A DNA stretch of 64,000 bases from Nocardia brasiliensis (GCF_011801125.1 NZ_CP046171.1:4960001-5024000), one strand, 5' to 3'; shown: positions 33,741 through 47,170, counted from the stretch's first letter. Numbers and translations: made by a program. Notes: generated from the letters alone by a model not told the origin.

Positions 33741-34802
33741 TCATCGCTGAACGGTGCCCCTACTTGGGAGGGCACAGCACCCGATGAAGCACGGTGCGCC
33801 GTCGGCCGTACAGCCGTAACCGGGTACCTCGCCGAGCCGCCGCGGGGCCGCGTCGGCCAGGTGCTCGCTGAGCAATTCGACGACCAGGCGCGCGAATCGG
33901 GGATCGGTGCCCGGGGTGCGCGCCCGCGCGAAGGCCATGCCGAGCTCGGCGGCCTTCTGCGCGGCCTCGTTGTCGAGATCCCAGATCACCTCCAGGTGAT
34001 CGGAGACGAAGCCGACCGGGCAGACGATGACCGCCTCGACCCGCTTGGCGCCCAGCTCGTCGAGGTGATCGACGATGTCGGGATCGAGCCATGGCACCTG
34101 CGGCGGACCGGAGCGGGACTGCCACACCACGTCGTAGTCGGTGAAACCGGTTGCGGCGGCGACCAGTCGGGCCGCCTCGGCGACCTGACGGCTGTACAGG
34201 TGCCCGCCGTCGGCGGCTGGACCCGCGGCGGCATCGGCCGCGATCGGGATGGAGTGCGCGGTGAAGACCAGCCGGGCCGCGGCGCGGCGCTCGGCCGGAA
34301 GCTCCTGCCGCGCCGCGGCGACGGCGTCGGCGAAGGCCGCGATCAGCAGCGGGTGATCGAAGTACTGGCGCAGCTTCACCAGCTCCGGCGCACCGTCGCC
34401 GAAAGCCGTTCGCGCCCTGGCGATGTCCTCGTGGTACTGCAGACAGCCCGAGTAACCGCCCCAGGCCGAGGTCGGAAACACCAGCGCGGAGCGCACACCG
34501 TCGGCGGCCATCCGCGCGACGGTGTCCGCCACCATCGGGGTCCAGTTCCGATTGCCGAAGTACACCGGCAGATCGATACCGGCCGCAGCCAATTCGCGTT
34601 CGACCGCCGCGATGATGTCGCGGTTGAGCGCGTTGATCGGCGAGACGCCGCCGAAATGCAGGTAGTGCTGGGCGACCTCGTCGAGCCGTGCGCGCGGCAC
34701 GCCCCGGCCCCTGGTGACGTTCTCCAGGAACGGCAGCACGTCTTCGGGGCGCTCCGGGCCGCCGAAGGACAGCAACAGCAGTGCGTCGGCGGCCCGTGCC
34801 AC
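33741..34802 (-). CDS. hemH: Coproporphyrin/protoporphyrin ferrochelatase HemH (CpfC)
   Basis: 353-residue cytosolic or membrane-associated iron insertase of heme biosynthesis. The start [20 protein letters not shown] is the family N-terminus; the catalytic His lies in [11 protein letters not shown] (near residue 180), and the second conserved region is [16 protein letters not shown]. The C-terminal segment [16 protein letters not shown] carries Cys residues as in [2Fe-2S] actinobacterial enzymes. In Actinobacteria this enzyme acts in the coproporphyrin-dependent pathway. GTG start with GGAGGAG upstream, 20 bp after inhA; third gene of mabA-inhA-hemH, the same order as M. tuberculosis hemZ. 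Confidence 0.95.
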   Translation of the reverse strand: MARAADALLLLSFGGPERPEDVLPFLENVTRGRGVPRARLDEVAQHYLHFGGVSPINALNRDIIAAVERELAAAGIDLPVYFGNRNWTPMVADTVARMAADGVRSALVFPTSAWGGYSGCLQYHEDIARARTAFGDGAPELVKLRQYFDHPLLIAAFADAVAAARQELPAERRAAARLVFTAHSIPIAADAAAGPAADGGHLYSRQVAEAARLVAAATGFTDYDVVWQSRSGPPQVPWLDPDIVDHLDELGAKRVEAVIVCPVGFVSDHLEVIWDLDNEAAQKAAELGMAFARARTPGTDPRFARLVVELLSEHLADAAPRRLGEVPGYGCTADGAPCFIGCCALPSRGTVQR

Positions 34803-34822
34803 GATCTCTCCTCCGGGATGAC

Positions 34823-35659
34823 TCAGTTGATCGACATGTCCTCGGGGAACCAGGTGTTGTGGCTGGCCCCGCCGTCGACGTAGATGATCGAGGCGGTGGT
34901 GCCGGGCAGCCAGTCCGAGAGCATCGCGACGATCGACTTGGCGACGACCGTCGGGTCGTCGACGTCCCAGCCGATCGGCGACGCGCCGTCCCAGTACTCG
35001 TTGAGCTGGTTGAGCTTGGCGGCATCGTCGGTCGCGGTGCCCGCGATGGCCTTGGCGGCGAGGGTCTTGATCGGACCCGCGGCGATCAGGTTGGAGCGAA
35101 TCTTCTTGGCCGCGCCCACCTCTCGCGCGACGTAGCGGTTCACCGACTCGAGCGCGGCCTTGGCCACACCCATCCAGTTGTAGAACGGCATCGCGGTGCG
35201 CGGATCGAAGTCCATGCCGACGATCGAGCCGCGCTCGTTCATCACCGGCAGCACCGCGCGCGCCAGCGAGGCGTAGCTCCACGCCGAGATCTCGAAGGCC
35301 TTGGCCGCGTCCGGGCCAGGACCGTCGAGGAACGGCAGCGCCTCGGGGCCCATCAGGGTGCGCGGCGCGAACGCGATGGAGTGCAACACGCCGTCGATGC
35401 CCTCGGGAGCCAGCTCACGCAGCTTGTCCGCGAGCTCGGCGAGGTTCTCCTCGCTGGTGACGTCGAGCGGGATAGCCGGGGGGACCTCCTGCGGCAGCCG
35501 CTTGGCGATGCGGTCGATCAACCGCAGCCGCTCCGGAATGCCGGTGATGATCACCTTCGCGCCCTGCTCCTGCGCGACCGCGGCCGCGTGGAACGCGATC
35601 GACGAGTCGGTGATGATGCCGGTCACCAGAATGGTCTTGCCTTCGAGCAGTCCGCCCAT
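34823..35659 (-). CDS. inhA: InhA, NADH-dependent enoyl-ACP reductase
   Basis: 278-residue FAS-II enzyme that reduces trans-2-enoyl-ACP during meromycolate elongation; the target of activated isoniazid in mycobacteria. Visible: [20 protein letters not shown] with the glycine-poor NAD-binding start, the Ser94-equivalent region [10 protein letters not shown], and the catalytic Tyr/Lys pair in [15 protein letters not shown] (Tyr158/Lys165 equivalents). The ATG at 35659 has AGGAG upstream. It is separated from mabA by 205 bp that contain a 162-bp palindromic element, unlike the short gap in mycobacteria, so inhA may have its own expression control. Confidence 0.96.
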   Translation of the reverse strand: MGGLLEGKTILVTGIITDSSIAFHAAAVAQEQGAKVIITGIPERLRLIDRIAKRLPQEVPPAIPLDVTSEENLAELADKLRELAPEGIDGVLHSIAFAPRTLMGPEALPFLDGPGPDAAKAFEISAWSYASLARAVLPVMNERGSIVGMDFDPRTAMPFYNWMGVAKAALESVNRYVAREVGAAKKIRSNLIAAGPIKTLAAKAIAGTATDDAAKLNQLNEYWDGASPIGWDVDDPTVVAKSIVAMLSDWLPGTTASIIYVDGGASHNTWFPEDMSIN

Positions 35660-35704
35660 GGGTTCTCGGTTCTCCTGATTTCGGGTTGTGTGGTGAAAAG
35701 ACCA

Positions 35705-35864
35705 AGGCTCTGTCTCGAAGTCCGGCCGGATGCATCCGCGGATCAGCTCGTCGCCTGGCAAGGCGGAGGAGAAGCCGATACCGGGGTGGTATCGGCGACG
35801 ACGACAACGCGGCCAGGCGGCGAGCTGAACCGTGGAGGCGCCGGATGGGACTTCGAGACAGAGC

Positions 35865-35866
<2 letters not shown>
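35705..35866. mobile_element. MITE-like palindromic element, copy 1 (between mabA and inhA)
   Basis: A 162-bp non-coding element with 19-bp perfect terminal inverted repeats, AGGCTCTGTCTCGAAGTCC at 35705-35723 and its complement at 35848-35866. The arms stay roughly complementary for about 55 bp each, sharing CAGCTCGTCGCCTGG with GCTG/CGAG complements. In the centre, GCCGATACC (35774-35782) pairs with GGTATCGGC (35788-35796). The last two bases form part of the mabA TAG stop codon. No transposase is present. A second copy is at 63139. Confidence 0.8.
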
Positions 35867-36686
<820 letters not shown>

Positions 36687-36812
36687 TCATCGGCCCGGTG
36701 CGGGACCCGCGCGAGCGCGCGGAACCGGCCCGTCACCCCGGCGTCGGCGCCCGCGGCAGCGGCCGAAACGTGCGTGGCGCCAGGGCGACTCGGCGGAGAC
36801 TTCCGAGAACGT

Positions 36813-37814
36813 CTAGGGCAGGCGCTGGCGGTACAGCAGCCCGGCGATCACACCGGCGGAGGTGATCAGCAGGCCGAGCAGCAACCACGGCCTGCTCGCG
36901 TCGCCCCTGGTCAGCTCGAAACCGATCTGCTGCTCGAGGGTGTCGTACACCTTGCTCAGTTCCTGCAGCGTGGACGCGGTGTAGAACTCGCCGCCGGACA
37001 GCCGCGCGAGCTCGCGCATCGCGTCGTCGTCGACCGGCACCGGCACGTCGTCGCTGGACCCGTCCTCGCGCGGGATGCTGACCTTGCCCCACCGGGTGCC
37101 GTAGGAGATCGTCGAGATCGGGACGTTCTTGTTCTTCGCCAGTCGCGCGGCGACGAATTCGTGCCGCGGGTTGTCCACGTCCTCGAACGCGGGCACGGTC
37201 TGCTTGCCGTCCGACATCAGCACGATCCGGGCCGGCGGCGGCTCCTGCGCGCCGCCGAGCACCGAGGCGAGGGTGTCGATCGCGTTGAGCGCGGTGAGGA
37301 TGCCCTCGCCGGTCGCGGTGCGCTCGGCCAGCTTGGCGTTGTCGATGGCGGCCTTCACCGATTCGTGGTTGGTCGTCGGCGAGACCATCACCGATGCGGT
37401 GCCCGCGAAGGTGATGAAGCCGATGTTGAGTCCGCTGGGCAGGCCGTCGACGAACTCCTTGCCCGCCTTCTTCGCGACCTCGATCCGGCTCGGTGGCACG
37501 TCGGTCGCCTCCATCGACAGCGACACGTCCATCACCAGCATGACGGTCGCGCGGTTGCGGGCCACCTTCTTCACCGCCGTCGGCCCGGCCGCCGCGATGG
37601 TCAGGAACACCAACCCGACCAGCATCAGCGCGATCGGCACGTGCCGTAACGGACTCGGACGCGCGGGCGCGACCTTCTCCAGCAGCTCCATGTTGCTGAA
37701 CCGCAGCATGTGCTTGTGCTTGCCGCGCTGTACCAGGACATAGCCCAGCGCGATCAGCGCGAGGACGGCGAGGAAGCCGAGCCAGAGCGCCGCGGTGAAA
37801 TGCGAAATACTCAC
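36813..37814 (-). CDS. VWA-domain membrane protein (Rv1481-like)
   Basis: 333 residues. Two N-terminal membrane segments (LWLGFLAVLALIALGYVLV; HVPIALMLVGLVFLTIAAAG), a von Willebrand A domain with intact MIDAS start DVSLSMEATD and TITFAG-like second motif, and a C-terminal membrane helix (WLLLGLLITSAGVIAGLLY). Together with MoxR ATPase and DUF58 proteins this forms the MoxR-VWA chaperone-like system of Rv1479-Rv1481. Its ATG overlaps the DUF58 stop (ATGA), so translation is coupled. Likely involved in cell-envelope protein maturation; that role is inferred from family and neighbours. Confidence 0.9.
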   Translation of the reverse strand: MSISHFTAALWLGFLAVLALIALGYVLVQRGKHKHMLRFSNMELLEKVAPARPSPLRHVPIALMLVGLVFLTIAAAGPTAVKKVARNRATVMLVMDVSLSMEATDVPPSRIEVAKKAGKEFVDGLPSGLNIGFITFAGTASVMVSPTTNHESVKAAIDNAKLAERTATGEGILTALNAIDTLASVLGGAQEPPPARIVLMSDGKQTVPAFEDVDNPRHEFVAARLAKNKNVPISTISYGTRWGKVSIPREDGSSDDVPVPVDDDAMRELARLSGGEFYTASTLQELSKVYDTLEQQIGFELTRGDASRPWLLLGLLITSAGVIAGLLYRQRLP

Positions 37815-38797
37815 TGACGTGGGACCCGCCCGCTCGGGGCGCCGAGGCTGTGGCGCCGGGTGGACACGAACCGGACCACGTCGGCGATCCAGTCCCTATC
37901 GGTGTGCAGGGTCAGGACCGGCGCGCCGCAGCTGCGCAGGGCCTGTTCGACCTGGGTGCGGTGGCGCTGGGCCGCGGCCGCGAAATCCGCGCGCAGCGTG
38001 GGCGTCACGCTGAACTCGCGGGTGCGCCCGGTCTCGGGGTCGTGCAGCACGACATCGCCGATATCGGGCAGCGCCAGATCGCGCGGATCGATGATCTCGA
38101 CCGCGAGCAGGTCGTGGCGCGCGGAGATGGCACGCAGCGAGCGCTGCCAGTCGATGTCGCCGAGGAAGTCGCTGATGATCACCGCGAGGCCGCGTTTGCG
38201 CTGCGGCCTGCGCAGCGACTCGATGCCGCCGCGCAGATCGCCGCGCACCCCGTCACGCGCGTGCGGCGTGGTCGCGATGCTGCGCAGCAGCGACTGCGCG
38301 TGCACCCGACCGCTGCGCGCTGGTACCCGGACCAGCCGCTCGCCGGTGGCGACGACCGCGCCGATCCGGTTGCCGCCGCCGCTGGTGAGATGGGTGATGG
38401 CGGCCGCGGCGGCGATCGCCAGGTCCCGCTTCTGGCACAGCGCGGTGCCGAAGTCCAGGCTCGCCGAGAGGTCGACGACCATCCAGGTCTCCAGCTCGCG
38501 GTCGGCGATCATCTGCCGCACGTGCGGGTGGGTGGTGCGGGCGGTGACCGACCAATCCATCTGCCGCACATCGTCACCCGGCTGGTAGGTGCGCGCCTCG
38601 CCCGGCTCCGAACCCGGGCCGGGAATGAGCCCGAGATGGTCACCGTGCAGTACGCCGTCGAGCCTGCGGCGCACCGTCAGCTCGAGTGTCTTCAGCGCCG
38701 CGGACAACCGAGGGTCGGTCAGCTCACCAGCCTGGAACGAGGGCGGCGCGTGCGGCGACGTGGCCACGCGGGGCAGCGGTTCTTGCGCCGCGGTCAC
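37811..38797 (-). CDS. DUF58 domain protein (Rv1480-like)
   Basis: 328 residues, cytosolic. N-terminal RRLDGVLHGDHLGLIPGPG precedes the DUF58 core (GEARTYQPGDDVRQMDWSVT, with Trp-Ser-Val-Thr), and the rest is a VWA-like domain (WMVVDLSASLDFGTA). It is a partner of MoxR AAA ATPases. Its GTG start overlaps the moxR stop (GTGA) and its stop overlaps the VWA gene start (ATGA), so three genes are chained. Exact role unknown, but the cluster is conserved across mycolata next to ripA. Confidence 0.92.
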   Translation of the reverse strand: MTAAQEPLPRVATSPHAPPSFQAGELTDPRLSAALKTLELTVRRRLDGVLHGDHLGLIPGPGSEPGEARTYQPGDDVRQMDWSVTARTTHPHVRQMIADRELETWMVVDLSASLDFGTALCQKRDLAIAAAAAITHLTSGGGNRIGAVVATGERLVRVPARSGRVHAQSLLRSIATTPHARDGVRGDLRGGIESLRRPQRKRGLAVIISDFLGDIDWQRSLRAISARHDLLAVEIIDPRDLALPDIGDVVLHDPETGRTREFSVTPTLRADFAAAAQRHRTQVEQALRSCGAPVLTLHTDRDWIADVVRFVSTRRHSLGAPSGRVPRQ

Positions 38798-39978
38798 TTG
38801 TTCTGGACGTTGCCGGCGGGCTGGGACTGCTGCCCGTTCGGCGGCTGCGGCACCGGCTGCGGCACACCCTGCTGCGCGCCGGCCTGCGGCGGCGGAAGCT
38901 GTTGCGGCGCGGGCGAACCGGCGCCCGGCGCGACGGCCTGCGGCGCGACCTGCGGCAGGCCGACGGTCTGCAGCACGCGCTTGATCACGTCCTCCGGGCT
39001 GACCTCGTCGGCGAGCGCGTCGTAGGACAGCACCAGGCGGTGGCGCAGCACGTCCGGGATCACCTCGACCACGTCCTGGGGCACCACGTAGTCGCGGCCG
39101 CGGATCAGCGCGACGGCGCGAGCCGCGGCGATGATGCCGAGGCTGGCGCGCGGCGACGCGCCGTAGGAGATCCAGCTGGCCACGTCCTGCATGCCGAAGT
39201 CGGCGGGCCTGCGGGTCGCCGCGATCACCCGGACCACGTAGTCGACCAGCGCGTGGTGCACGAAGACATTGGCCGCGACCTTCTGCAGCCGCACGATCTC
39301 CTCGGGTTCCAGGATGCGCGTGGCCTCCGGCGGGGTGACACCCATCCGGTAGATGATCTCGCGCTCCTCCTCCACCGAGGGGTAGTCGACGACGACCTTG
39401 AACAGGAAGCGGTCGCGCTGCGCCTCGGGCAGCGGGTACACGCCCTCGCTCTCGATCGGGTTCTGCGTCGCCATCACCAGGAACGGGTTCGGCATCGGGT
39501 AGGTCTTGCCGCCGATCGAGACGTGCCGCTCGGCCATCACCTCGAGCAGCGCGGACTGCACCTTGGCCGGCGCGCGGTTGATCTCGTCGGCGAGCACGAA
39601 GTTCGCCACGACCGGGCCGAGCTCGGTGTCGAATTCCTCGCGGCCCTGCCGGAAGATGCGGGTACCGATCAGGTCGGTGGGCACCAGGTCGGGGGTGAAC
39701 TGCACGCGGGAGAACGAGCCGCCGACCACCTTGGCGAAGGTCTCCACCGCCAGGGTCTTCGCGATGCCCGGCACGCCCTCGAGCAGGACGTGACCTCGCG
39801 CGAGCACGCCGACGAGCAGCCGCTCGACCAGTCGATCCTGGCCGACGATCACCCGCTTGACCTCGTAGATCGCCTTCTCCAGGGTCTGGACGTCTCGCTC
39901 CAGGGTGTTCGGCGTGGACGCAGGCGCATCTTTCGCCAATTTCGCCCCGCTGACACCGTCTGTCGAAGTCACCAACAT
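38794..39978 (-). CDS. moxR1: MoxR-family AAA+ ATPase (Rv1479/MoxR1-like)
   Basis: 394-residue chaperone-like ATPase. Walker A LEGVPGIAKTLAVE (near residue 75), Walker B VLADEINRAPAK, sensor-1-type ATQNPIESEG, arginine-finger region PEAQRDRFLFK, and the C-terminal AAA lid. The last about 50 residues are a Pro/Gln/Ala-rich tail (QQLPPPQAGAQQGVP...) not typical of MoxR and likely disordered. The ATG at 39978 (MLVTSTDG) was preferred over an in-frame ATG at 40059 as it follows GCGGGG and begins near the family start. It lies downstream of ripA on the same strand with a 159-bp gap. Confidence 0.93.
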   Translation of the reverse strand: MLVTSTDGVSGAKLAKDAPASTPNTLERDVQTLEKAIYEVKRVIVGQDRLVERLLVGVLARGHVLLEGVPGIAKTLAVETFAKVVGGSFSRVQFTPDLVPTDLIGTRIFRQGREEFDTELGPVVANFVLADEINRAPAKVQSALLEVMAERHVSIGGKTYPMPNPFLVMATQNPIESEGVYPLPEAQRDRFLFKVVVDYPSVEEEREIIYRMGVTPPEATRILEPEEIVRLQKVAANVFVHHALVDYVVRVIAATRRPADFGMQDVASWISYGASPRASLGIIAAARAVALIRGRDYVVPQDVVEVIPDVLRHRLVLSYDALADEVSPEDVIKRVLQTVGLPQVAPQAVAPGAGSPAPQQLPPPQAGAQQGVPQPVPQPPNGQQSQPAGNVQNK

Positions 39979-40137
39979 CCCCGCTTTCGCCTTGGTCCTG
40001 TGCGTGCTGCCACAACTATTCCAGGTAATGGCCGTATGTGCCGCAACCGGACCCGACATGAAGAGAATTCGAAGCTTCGCCTCGTCTCCGGGCGGCGAAT
40101 CCGGCGCTGCCGCGTGTTCGCCAGCTATGCAACCAGC

Positions 40138-41553
40138 TCAGCTGACGATCCGCACCGCGTAGGGCATGATGCCGCCCTCGCGCACCGGCGAAACCCGCAC
40201 CACCTCGCCCGATTGCGGCGCCTCGACCATCTGTCCGTCGCCCAGGTACAACGCGACGTGCTGGCTGGCGTTCGCACCCCAGAAGAGCATGTCGCCGCGG
40301 GCTCGTTCGGCCACCGGCACTCGGGTACCGGCGTTGTACTGATACCCGCTGTAGTGCGGCAGCGAAACCCCGATCCCGGCAAAGGCATAGATCATCAGGC
40401 CCGAACAATCGAAGCCGACCTTCTCGTAGTCGCCGAAGCTGTCGGCGACCCCGCCGTCGCGGATGCCGAGCGTCGGGCCGTTCGCGTCGCCGCCGCCCCA
40501 CGCGTAGATGACGCCCAGCTGCGACAGCGCGCGGTCGACCACCGTCTCCACCGCGGCCGAGCCGGTGATGGACGGAAACGACGGGCGCGGCGTCGAGCGC
40601 TTCGGCGGTGGTGTGTCCCCCAGCTGAGTGTGCGGGCGCTGCTCGGCGTTGAGCTGACCGGCGCGGCCCTGCGCGTTCTTGTCGGCGGCGGCCCTGGCCG
40701 CCGCGGCGGCGGCCGCGGCACGCACGGCGGCCTCCTCGGCCTTACGTTGTTGATCCCAAGCCAGATACGCGTCGCGCTGTCCTTGTAACCCGGCTACGTG
40801 CTGTCGCGCGAAATCCAAGCGCCCCTGCGCGTCTTGGCGCTGGCGGAGCAGGTCGTCGCGGCGCACGGTCTGCTGATCCAGTTCGGCCTTGGCGGCGGCG
40901 ACCGCGTGCTCGGCATCGATCTTCTTCTGCTCGGCGACCGCGGCCGCGGCGTCGGCCTCCGATTTCGCTTGGCGCGCACTGGAGTTCTTGTTGCCCTGAT
41001 CGATCTGGGCCCGACGTAGTCGATCGAGCACCTGCTGCTGGTTCTTCGAGACCAGCGATAGGAGCTGGGCTTGATCGAGCGCGGCGCCGGGCGTGGCGGC
41101 GGCCAGGTAGACCACCATCGAGTCGGCGACCGGTCGGGTGTAGGCCTGGGCCGCGAACTGGTCGAAGTTGCGCCTGGCCTGGTCGACCTGTGTTCCGGCA
41201 TCGGCCAATTGGCGCTGCGTGTCGAGCACGACGGCGGCGGCCGCGTCCGCGGCCTCGCGCGCGTCCTGCAGGTCGACCAGCGCCTTGTTGACGGCCTCCC
41301 GTTTGCGCGCGACCTCGTCGTCGAGCTGCTGCAACTGCTGGTCGACCGAGGCGACCTGGTTGATCAGCGCGCCGACCTCGCTGATGCTCGCGTCGACTTG
41401 CGCTCCGGCATCGGCGATTTCGCCGTCGCTCGGATTGGGCGGGGCGGGCGGCACGGCGACGGCGGGTCCGGCCAGCACCACGGCGACCGAAACCAGCAAC
41501 CCCAGAGCGATCCCCAGCGGCCGCCGATAGGCCGCCCTGCCGTTGTTGCGCAT
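40138..41553 (-). CDS. ripA: RipA-like NlpC/P60 peptidoglycan endopeptidase
   Basis: 471-residue secreted D-glutamyl-diaminopimelate endopeptidase needed for daughter-cell separation. Signal peptide (LGIALGLLVSVAVVLAG ... AVA), a long coiled-coil domain (about residues 50-300: LINQVASVDQQLQQLDDEVA...) as in RipA, then a C-terminal NlpC/P60 domain with the catalytic Cys in KVGFDCSGLMIYAF, His in ASQHVALYLG and the third polar residue in EAPQSGEV. The ATG at 41553 has GGAGG upstream. In the ripA-moxR1-DUF58-VWA order of mycobacteria. No RipB-like second gene lies between it and moxR. Confidence 0.93.
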   Translation of the reverse strand: MRNNGRAAYRRPLGIALGLLVSVAVVLAGPAVAVPPAPPNPSDGEIADAGAQVDASISEVGALINQVASVDQQLQQLDDEVARKREAVNKALVDLQDAREAADAAAAVVLDTQRQLADAGTQVDQARRNFDQFAAQAYTRPVADSMVVYLAAATPGAALDQAQLLSLVSKNQQQVLDRLRRAQIDQGNKNSSARQAKSEADAAAAVAEQKKIDAEHAVAAAKAELDQQTVRRDDLLRQRQDAQGRLDFARQHVAGLQGQRDAYLAWDQQRKAEEAAVRAAAAAAAARAAADKNAQGRAGQLNAEQRPHTQLGDTPPPKRSTPRPSFPSITGSAAVETVVDRALSQLGVIYAWGGGDANGPTLGIRDGGVADSFGDYEKVGFDCSGLMIYAFAGIGVSLPHYSGYQYNAGTRVPVAERARGDMLFWGANASQHVALYLGDGQMVEAPQSGEVVRVSPVREGGIMPYAVRIVS

Positions 41554-41843
41554 CGCACCTCCCAAAGGACCCGACTCCGGCAAACACCCCATGGGCATCA
41601 CCGGAACCATCCAGCCCAGCGGTCCGCAGACGCCCCTGACAACACTCTTTTCCCACAAGCAAGCACTCGAACCGTACGACACTTCTGTCCCCAAAGGAAC
41701 TTCAGCAACAGAATGACAATCGCGTAATTTGTCCATTGCCGGTTATTAGCCGGATGCGAACGAGGTTTCCAGGCGGAAAAACGAACCGGTCGTCAGGAAA
41801 AGTAGCTGGATCGAAACCAGCTATGCGGGAGCGGTCCCCAAGC

Positions 41844-42425
41844 TCAGCGAGATACGGATTGGTCGTCGGCCACGCTCGCCGCGGCCTCCGGCGTTTCGTC
41901 CTCGGCACGCCGACGGGACTTCACGACGTAGAGACCGACGACCACCACGGCGGTACCGGCCAGCAACACACTGGAAATCGCGGTCCAGGAGATGGGCTCC
42001 GGCTTCGTCAGCTGATCGACGAAAGCCTGTGCCGCCTCGGTGGTGTGGGCGCTGCCCTTGAACTTGGCCTTGTCCTCGGCCCACTCCAGCCGGACGCGGC
42101 TGATCGAGTCGCTGTAGGTACCCGCGAAGTCGTCGCTGAGCACCACGACGGTGCCGTGCTGGGTCTTGGCGACCTCGGTGGCCAGGTCGCGCAGGTTCGA
42201 GTCGCGGCCGGGATTACCCGGAACCACCACGATGCTCAGCGGAATGCCGTTCGCTCTCGCCTCGGCGGCGACCGCCGCCAACCCCGACTGATCCTTGCCC
42301 GGATCCACGGTCGCGACGTGATTGTCGGCCAGGTCGGCGTTGATGGTGGTGACGGTGTCCTCGGTGACGTTAGGCGGCAGTTCGGCGGCCATGGGCGAAA
42401 AAACCGAGGTGTGCGAGACGGTCAT
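41844..42425 (-). CDS. Rv1476-like single-pass membrane protein
   Basis: 193 residues. A soluble N-terminal domain (PPNVTEDTVTTINADLADNH ... LSIVVVPGNPGRDSNLRDLA, TVVVLSDDFAGTYSDSI) resembles the TPM-like fold, followed by a membrane helix (WTAISSVLLAGTAVVVVGLY) with a basic Lys-Ser-Arg-Arg-Arg stop and a short acidic tail. No clear signal peptide. It is divergent from acn and upstream of ripA, the same as Rv1476 between acn and ripA in M. tuberculosis. The ATG at 42425 (MTVSHTSVF) follows GGATGGAAG. Function unknown; the neighbourhood suggests the cell envelope. Confidence 0.88.
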   Translation of the reverse strand: MTVSHTSVFSPMAAELPPNVTEDTVTTINADLADNHVATVDPGKDQSGLAAVAAEARANGIPLSIVVVPGNPGRDSNLRDLATEVAKTQHGTVVVLSDDFAGTYSDSISRVRLEWAEDKAKFKGSAHTTEAAQAFVDQLTKPEPISWTAISSVLLAGTAVVVVGLYVVKSRRRAEDETPEAAASVADDQSVSR

Positions 42426-45677
<3,252 letters not shown>

Positions 45678-45704
45678 TCTCGCATCTGCCGTACGTCGAG
45701 GACC

Positions 45705-45732
45705 CCGCGCACCGCGTTTTCGCGGTGCGCGG
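45705..45732. terminator. Perfect hairpin after acn
   Basis: CCGCGCACCGCG, a TTTT loop, CGCGGTGCGCGG: a 12-bp perfect stem in the 88-bp gap between acn and acnR. It probably attenuates readthrough; acnR may still be partly cotranscribed. Confidence 0.75.
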
Positions 45733-45765
45733 AGTTCTCTCACCTCCTGGAGGAGCACGCCTGAC

Positions 45766-46332
45766 ATGCCCAAGGTCAGTGAAGATCATCTCGCCGCCCG
45801 GCGGAGCCAGATTCTCGACGGGGCGCGGCGTTGCTTTGCCGAATACGGGTACGAGGGCGCCACGGTGCGGCGCCTGGAGGAAGAGATCGGCCTGTCCCGG
45901 GGCGCCATCTTCCACCACTTCCGGGACAAGGACGCGCTGTTCCTCGCGCTCGCGCAGGAGGACGCCGAGCGCATGGCCGACGTCGCCGCCAATCAGGGCA
46001 TCGTCCAGGTCATGCGCGACATGCTCACCCACCCCGAACAATTCAACTGGCTCGGCACCCGGCTCGAGATCGCCCGGCGGCTGCGCACCGACCCCGAGTT
46101 CCGGGCGGGCTGGACCCAGCGCTCGGCCGAACTCACCGCCGCCACCCTGGCCCGCCTGGAACGCCGCAAGGCGGCGGGCGCGCTGCGCGACGACGTGCCG
46201 ACCGACGTGCTGCTCGGCTATCTCGACCTGGTGCTCGACGGTCTGATCGCGCGCATCGCCTCCGGTCACACCAACGAAAACCTCACCGCCGTACTGGATC
46301 TCGTCGAGGCCTCGGTGCGCCGCCGGGACTGA
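45766..46332 (+). CDS. acnR: AcnR, TetR-family repressor of aconitase
   Basis: 188 residues, homologue of Corynebacterium AcnR and M. tuberculosis Rv1474c. N-terminal HTH (ILDGARRCFAEYGYEGATVR, then IGLSRGAIFHHFRDKDALF) and a helical ligand-binding domain with the conserved QFNWLGTRLEIARRLRTDPE region. In C. glutamicum it represses acn and responds to citrate/Mg and iron status through RipA/DtxR. Start ATG follows a GGAGGAG site. Position directly downstream of acn and the operator match make the assignment firm. Confidence 0.93.
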   Translation: MPKVSEDHLAARRSQILDGARRCFAEYGYEGATVRRLEEEIGLSRGAIFHHFRDKDALFLALAQEDAERMADVAANQGIVQVMRDMLTHPEQFNWLGTRLEIARRLRTDPEFRAGWTQRSAELTAATLARLERRKAAGALRDDVPTDVLLGYLDLVLDGLIARIASGHTNENLTAVLDLVEASVRRRD

Positions 46333-46338
46333 GCCCGC

Positions 46339-47133
46339 TCAGAAGTTGTCGTCGATGTACTCGGCGGCATGCGTGGTCCACAGCACGTCGGTGCCCGGCA
46401 GCAGGTGGCTCGAGTACAGCACGTGCTCCCCCTCCGGCCACGGCGTCAGGTACCCGATCACCCCGTACATCGCGACGACGTAGCGAGTCAGGTTCGTCAG
46501 GGGATCACGCATCAGCCAGGCCAGCAGTTCCGCGAAGATCAGCGGGCCGACGTCACCGATCCGCGCGCCCTCGAGGAACGAGAACGGCGAGATGCCGACG
46601 TCGATGACGCGCAGCGGGGAATCCGCGGGCGCGGCGGTGATGATGTCGCCAGGATTGGCGTATTCGCGGATGGCAACGCCCGCGGGCCAGGGCCCCCGTT
46701 GACCGTGCAGGCCGAAGGTGTTCGACGGGCACAGCCCGCCCACCGATTCGCCCGCCTTGCGCAGCGGATTGGCGATGTTCACCGCGAAGGCGATCTCCAG
46801 CGGTGAGCCGTCCGCGTTCTTGTACTCGCCCGAGCGGACTCCATCGAGTATCCGGCTCGCACATATTCCGCCGAGCGAAAAGCTCAGCAACCCACACACA
46901 TTCGGTGAATCCTGGATCGCCTTGACGCCCGCTGCCGTGCCGAGGCGCACCGAGGTGTCCAGCGAAGGACCCCAGACATCCGGCGACGGACCGACCGAGG
47001 CGGGCCAGTCCGGTTCGAACGCGGAAAATCGCGTCGGGTCGAGCAGGTCGGTGACGGCTCGCAGCATGCCCGCCGGCTTTCCGTCGGAATTACGCGGTTC
47101 ACCGGTGCCGCGCAGGGTAATGATGTCGATCAT
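46339..47133 (-). CDS. Lysin B/cutinase-like alpha/beta hydrolase (phage-type esterase)
   Basis: 264 residues. The nucleophile elbow is GLLSFSLGGICASRI (about residue 85), with an upstream ITLRGTGEPRNSD block, a likely catalytic Asp in REYANPGDIITA and a C-terminal His (SSHLLPGTDV or TTHAAEYID). This pattern resembles mycobacteriophage Lysin B mycolyl-arabinogalactan esterases and actinobacterial cutinase-like proteins. No signal peptide or membrane segment is seen, which favours a phage-derived or cytosolic enzyme. No other phage genes are adjacent. GAGGAG site before the ATG. Alternative: a secreted cutinase with a missed start. Confidence 0.7.
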   Translation of the reverse strand: MIDIITLRGTGEPRNSDGKPAGMLRAVTDLLDPTRFSAFEPDWPASVGPSPDVWGPSLDTSVRLGTAAGVKAIQDSPNVCGLLSFSLGGICASRILDGVRSGEYKNADGSPLEIAFAVNIANPLRKAGESVGGLCPSNTFGLHGQRGPWPAGVAIREYANPGDIITAAPADSPLRVIDVGISPFSFLEGARIGDVGPLIFAELLAWLMRDPLTNLTRYVVAMYGVIGYLTPWPEGEHVLYSSHLLPGTDVLWTTHAAEYIDDNF

Positions 47134-47170
47134 CGTTGATCTCCTCGCACACGCGCCGATCCGATCGGCA

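Noticed and set aside
34803..35282. N-terminal extension of HemH in frame upstream of 34802
   Set aside because: The extension is a shadow of inhA; the GTG at 34802 has a GGAGGAG site and the canonical ferrochelatase N-terminus.
41554..41736. c-di-AMP riboswitch upstream of ripA
   Set aside because: No GACAGCTA-type core is present in the minus-strand leader; only the leader at 15082 fits.
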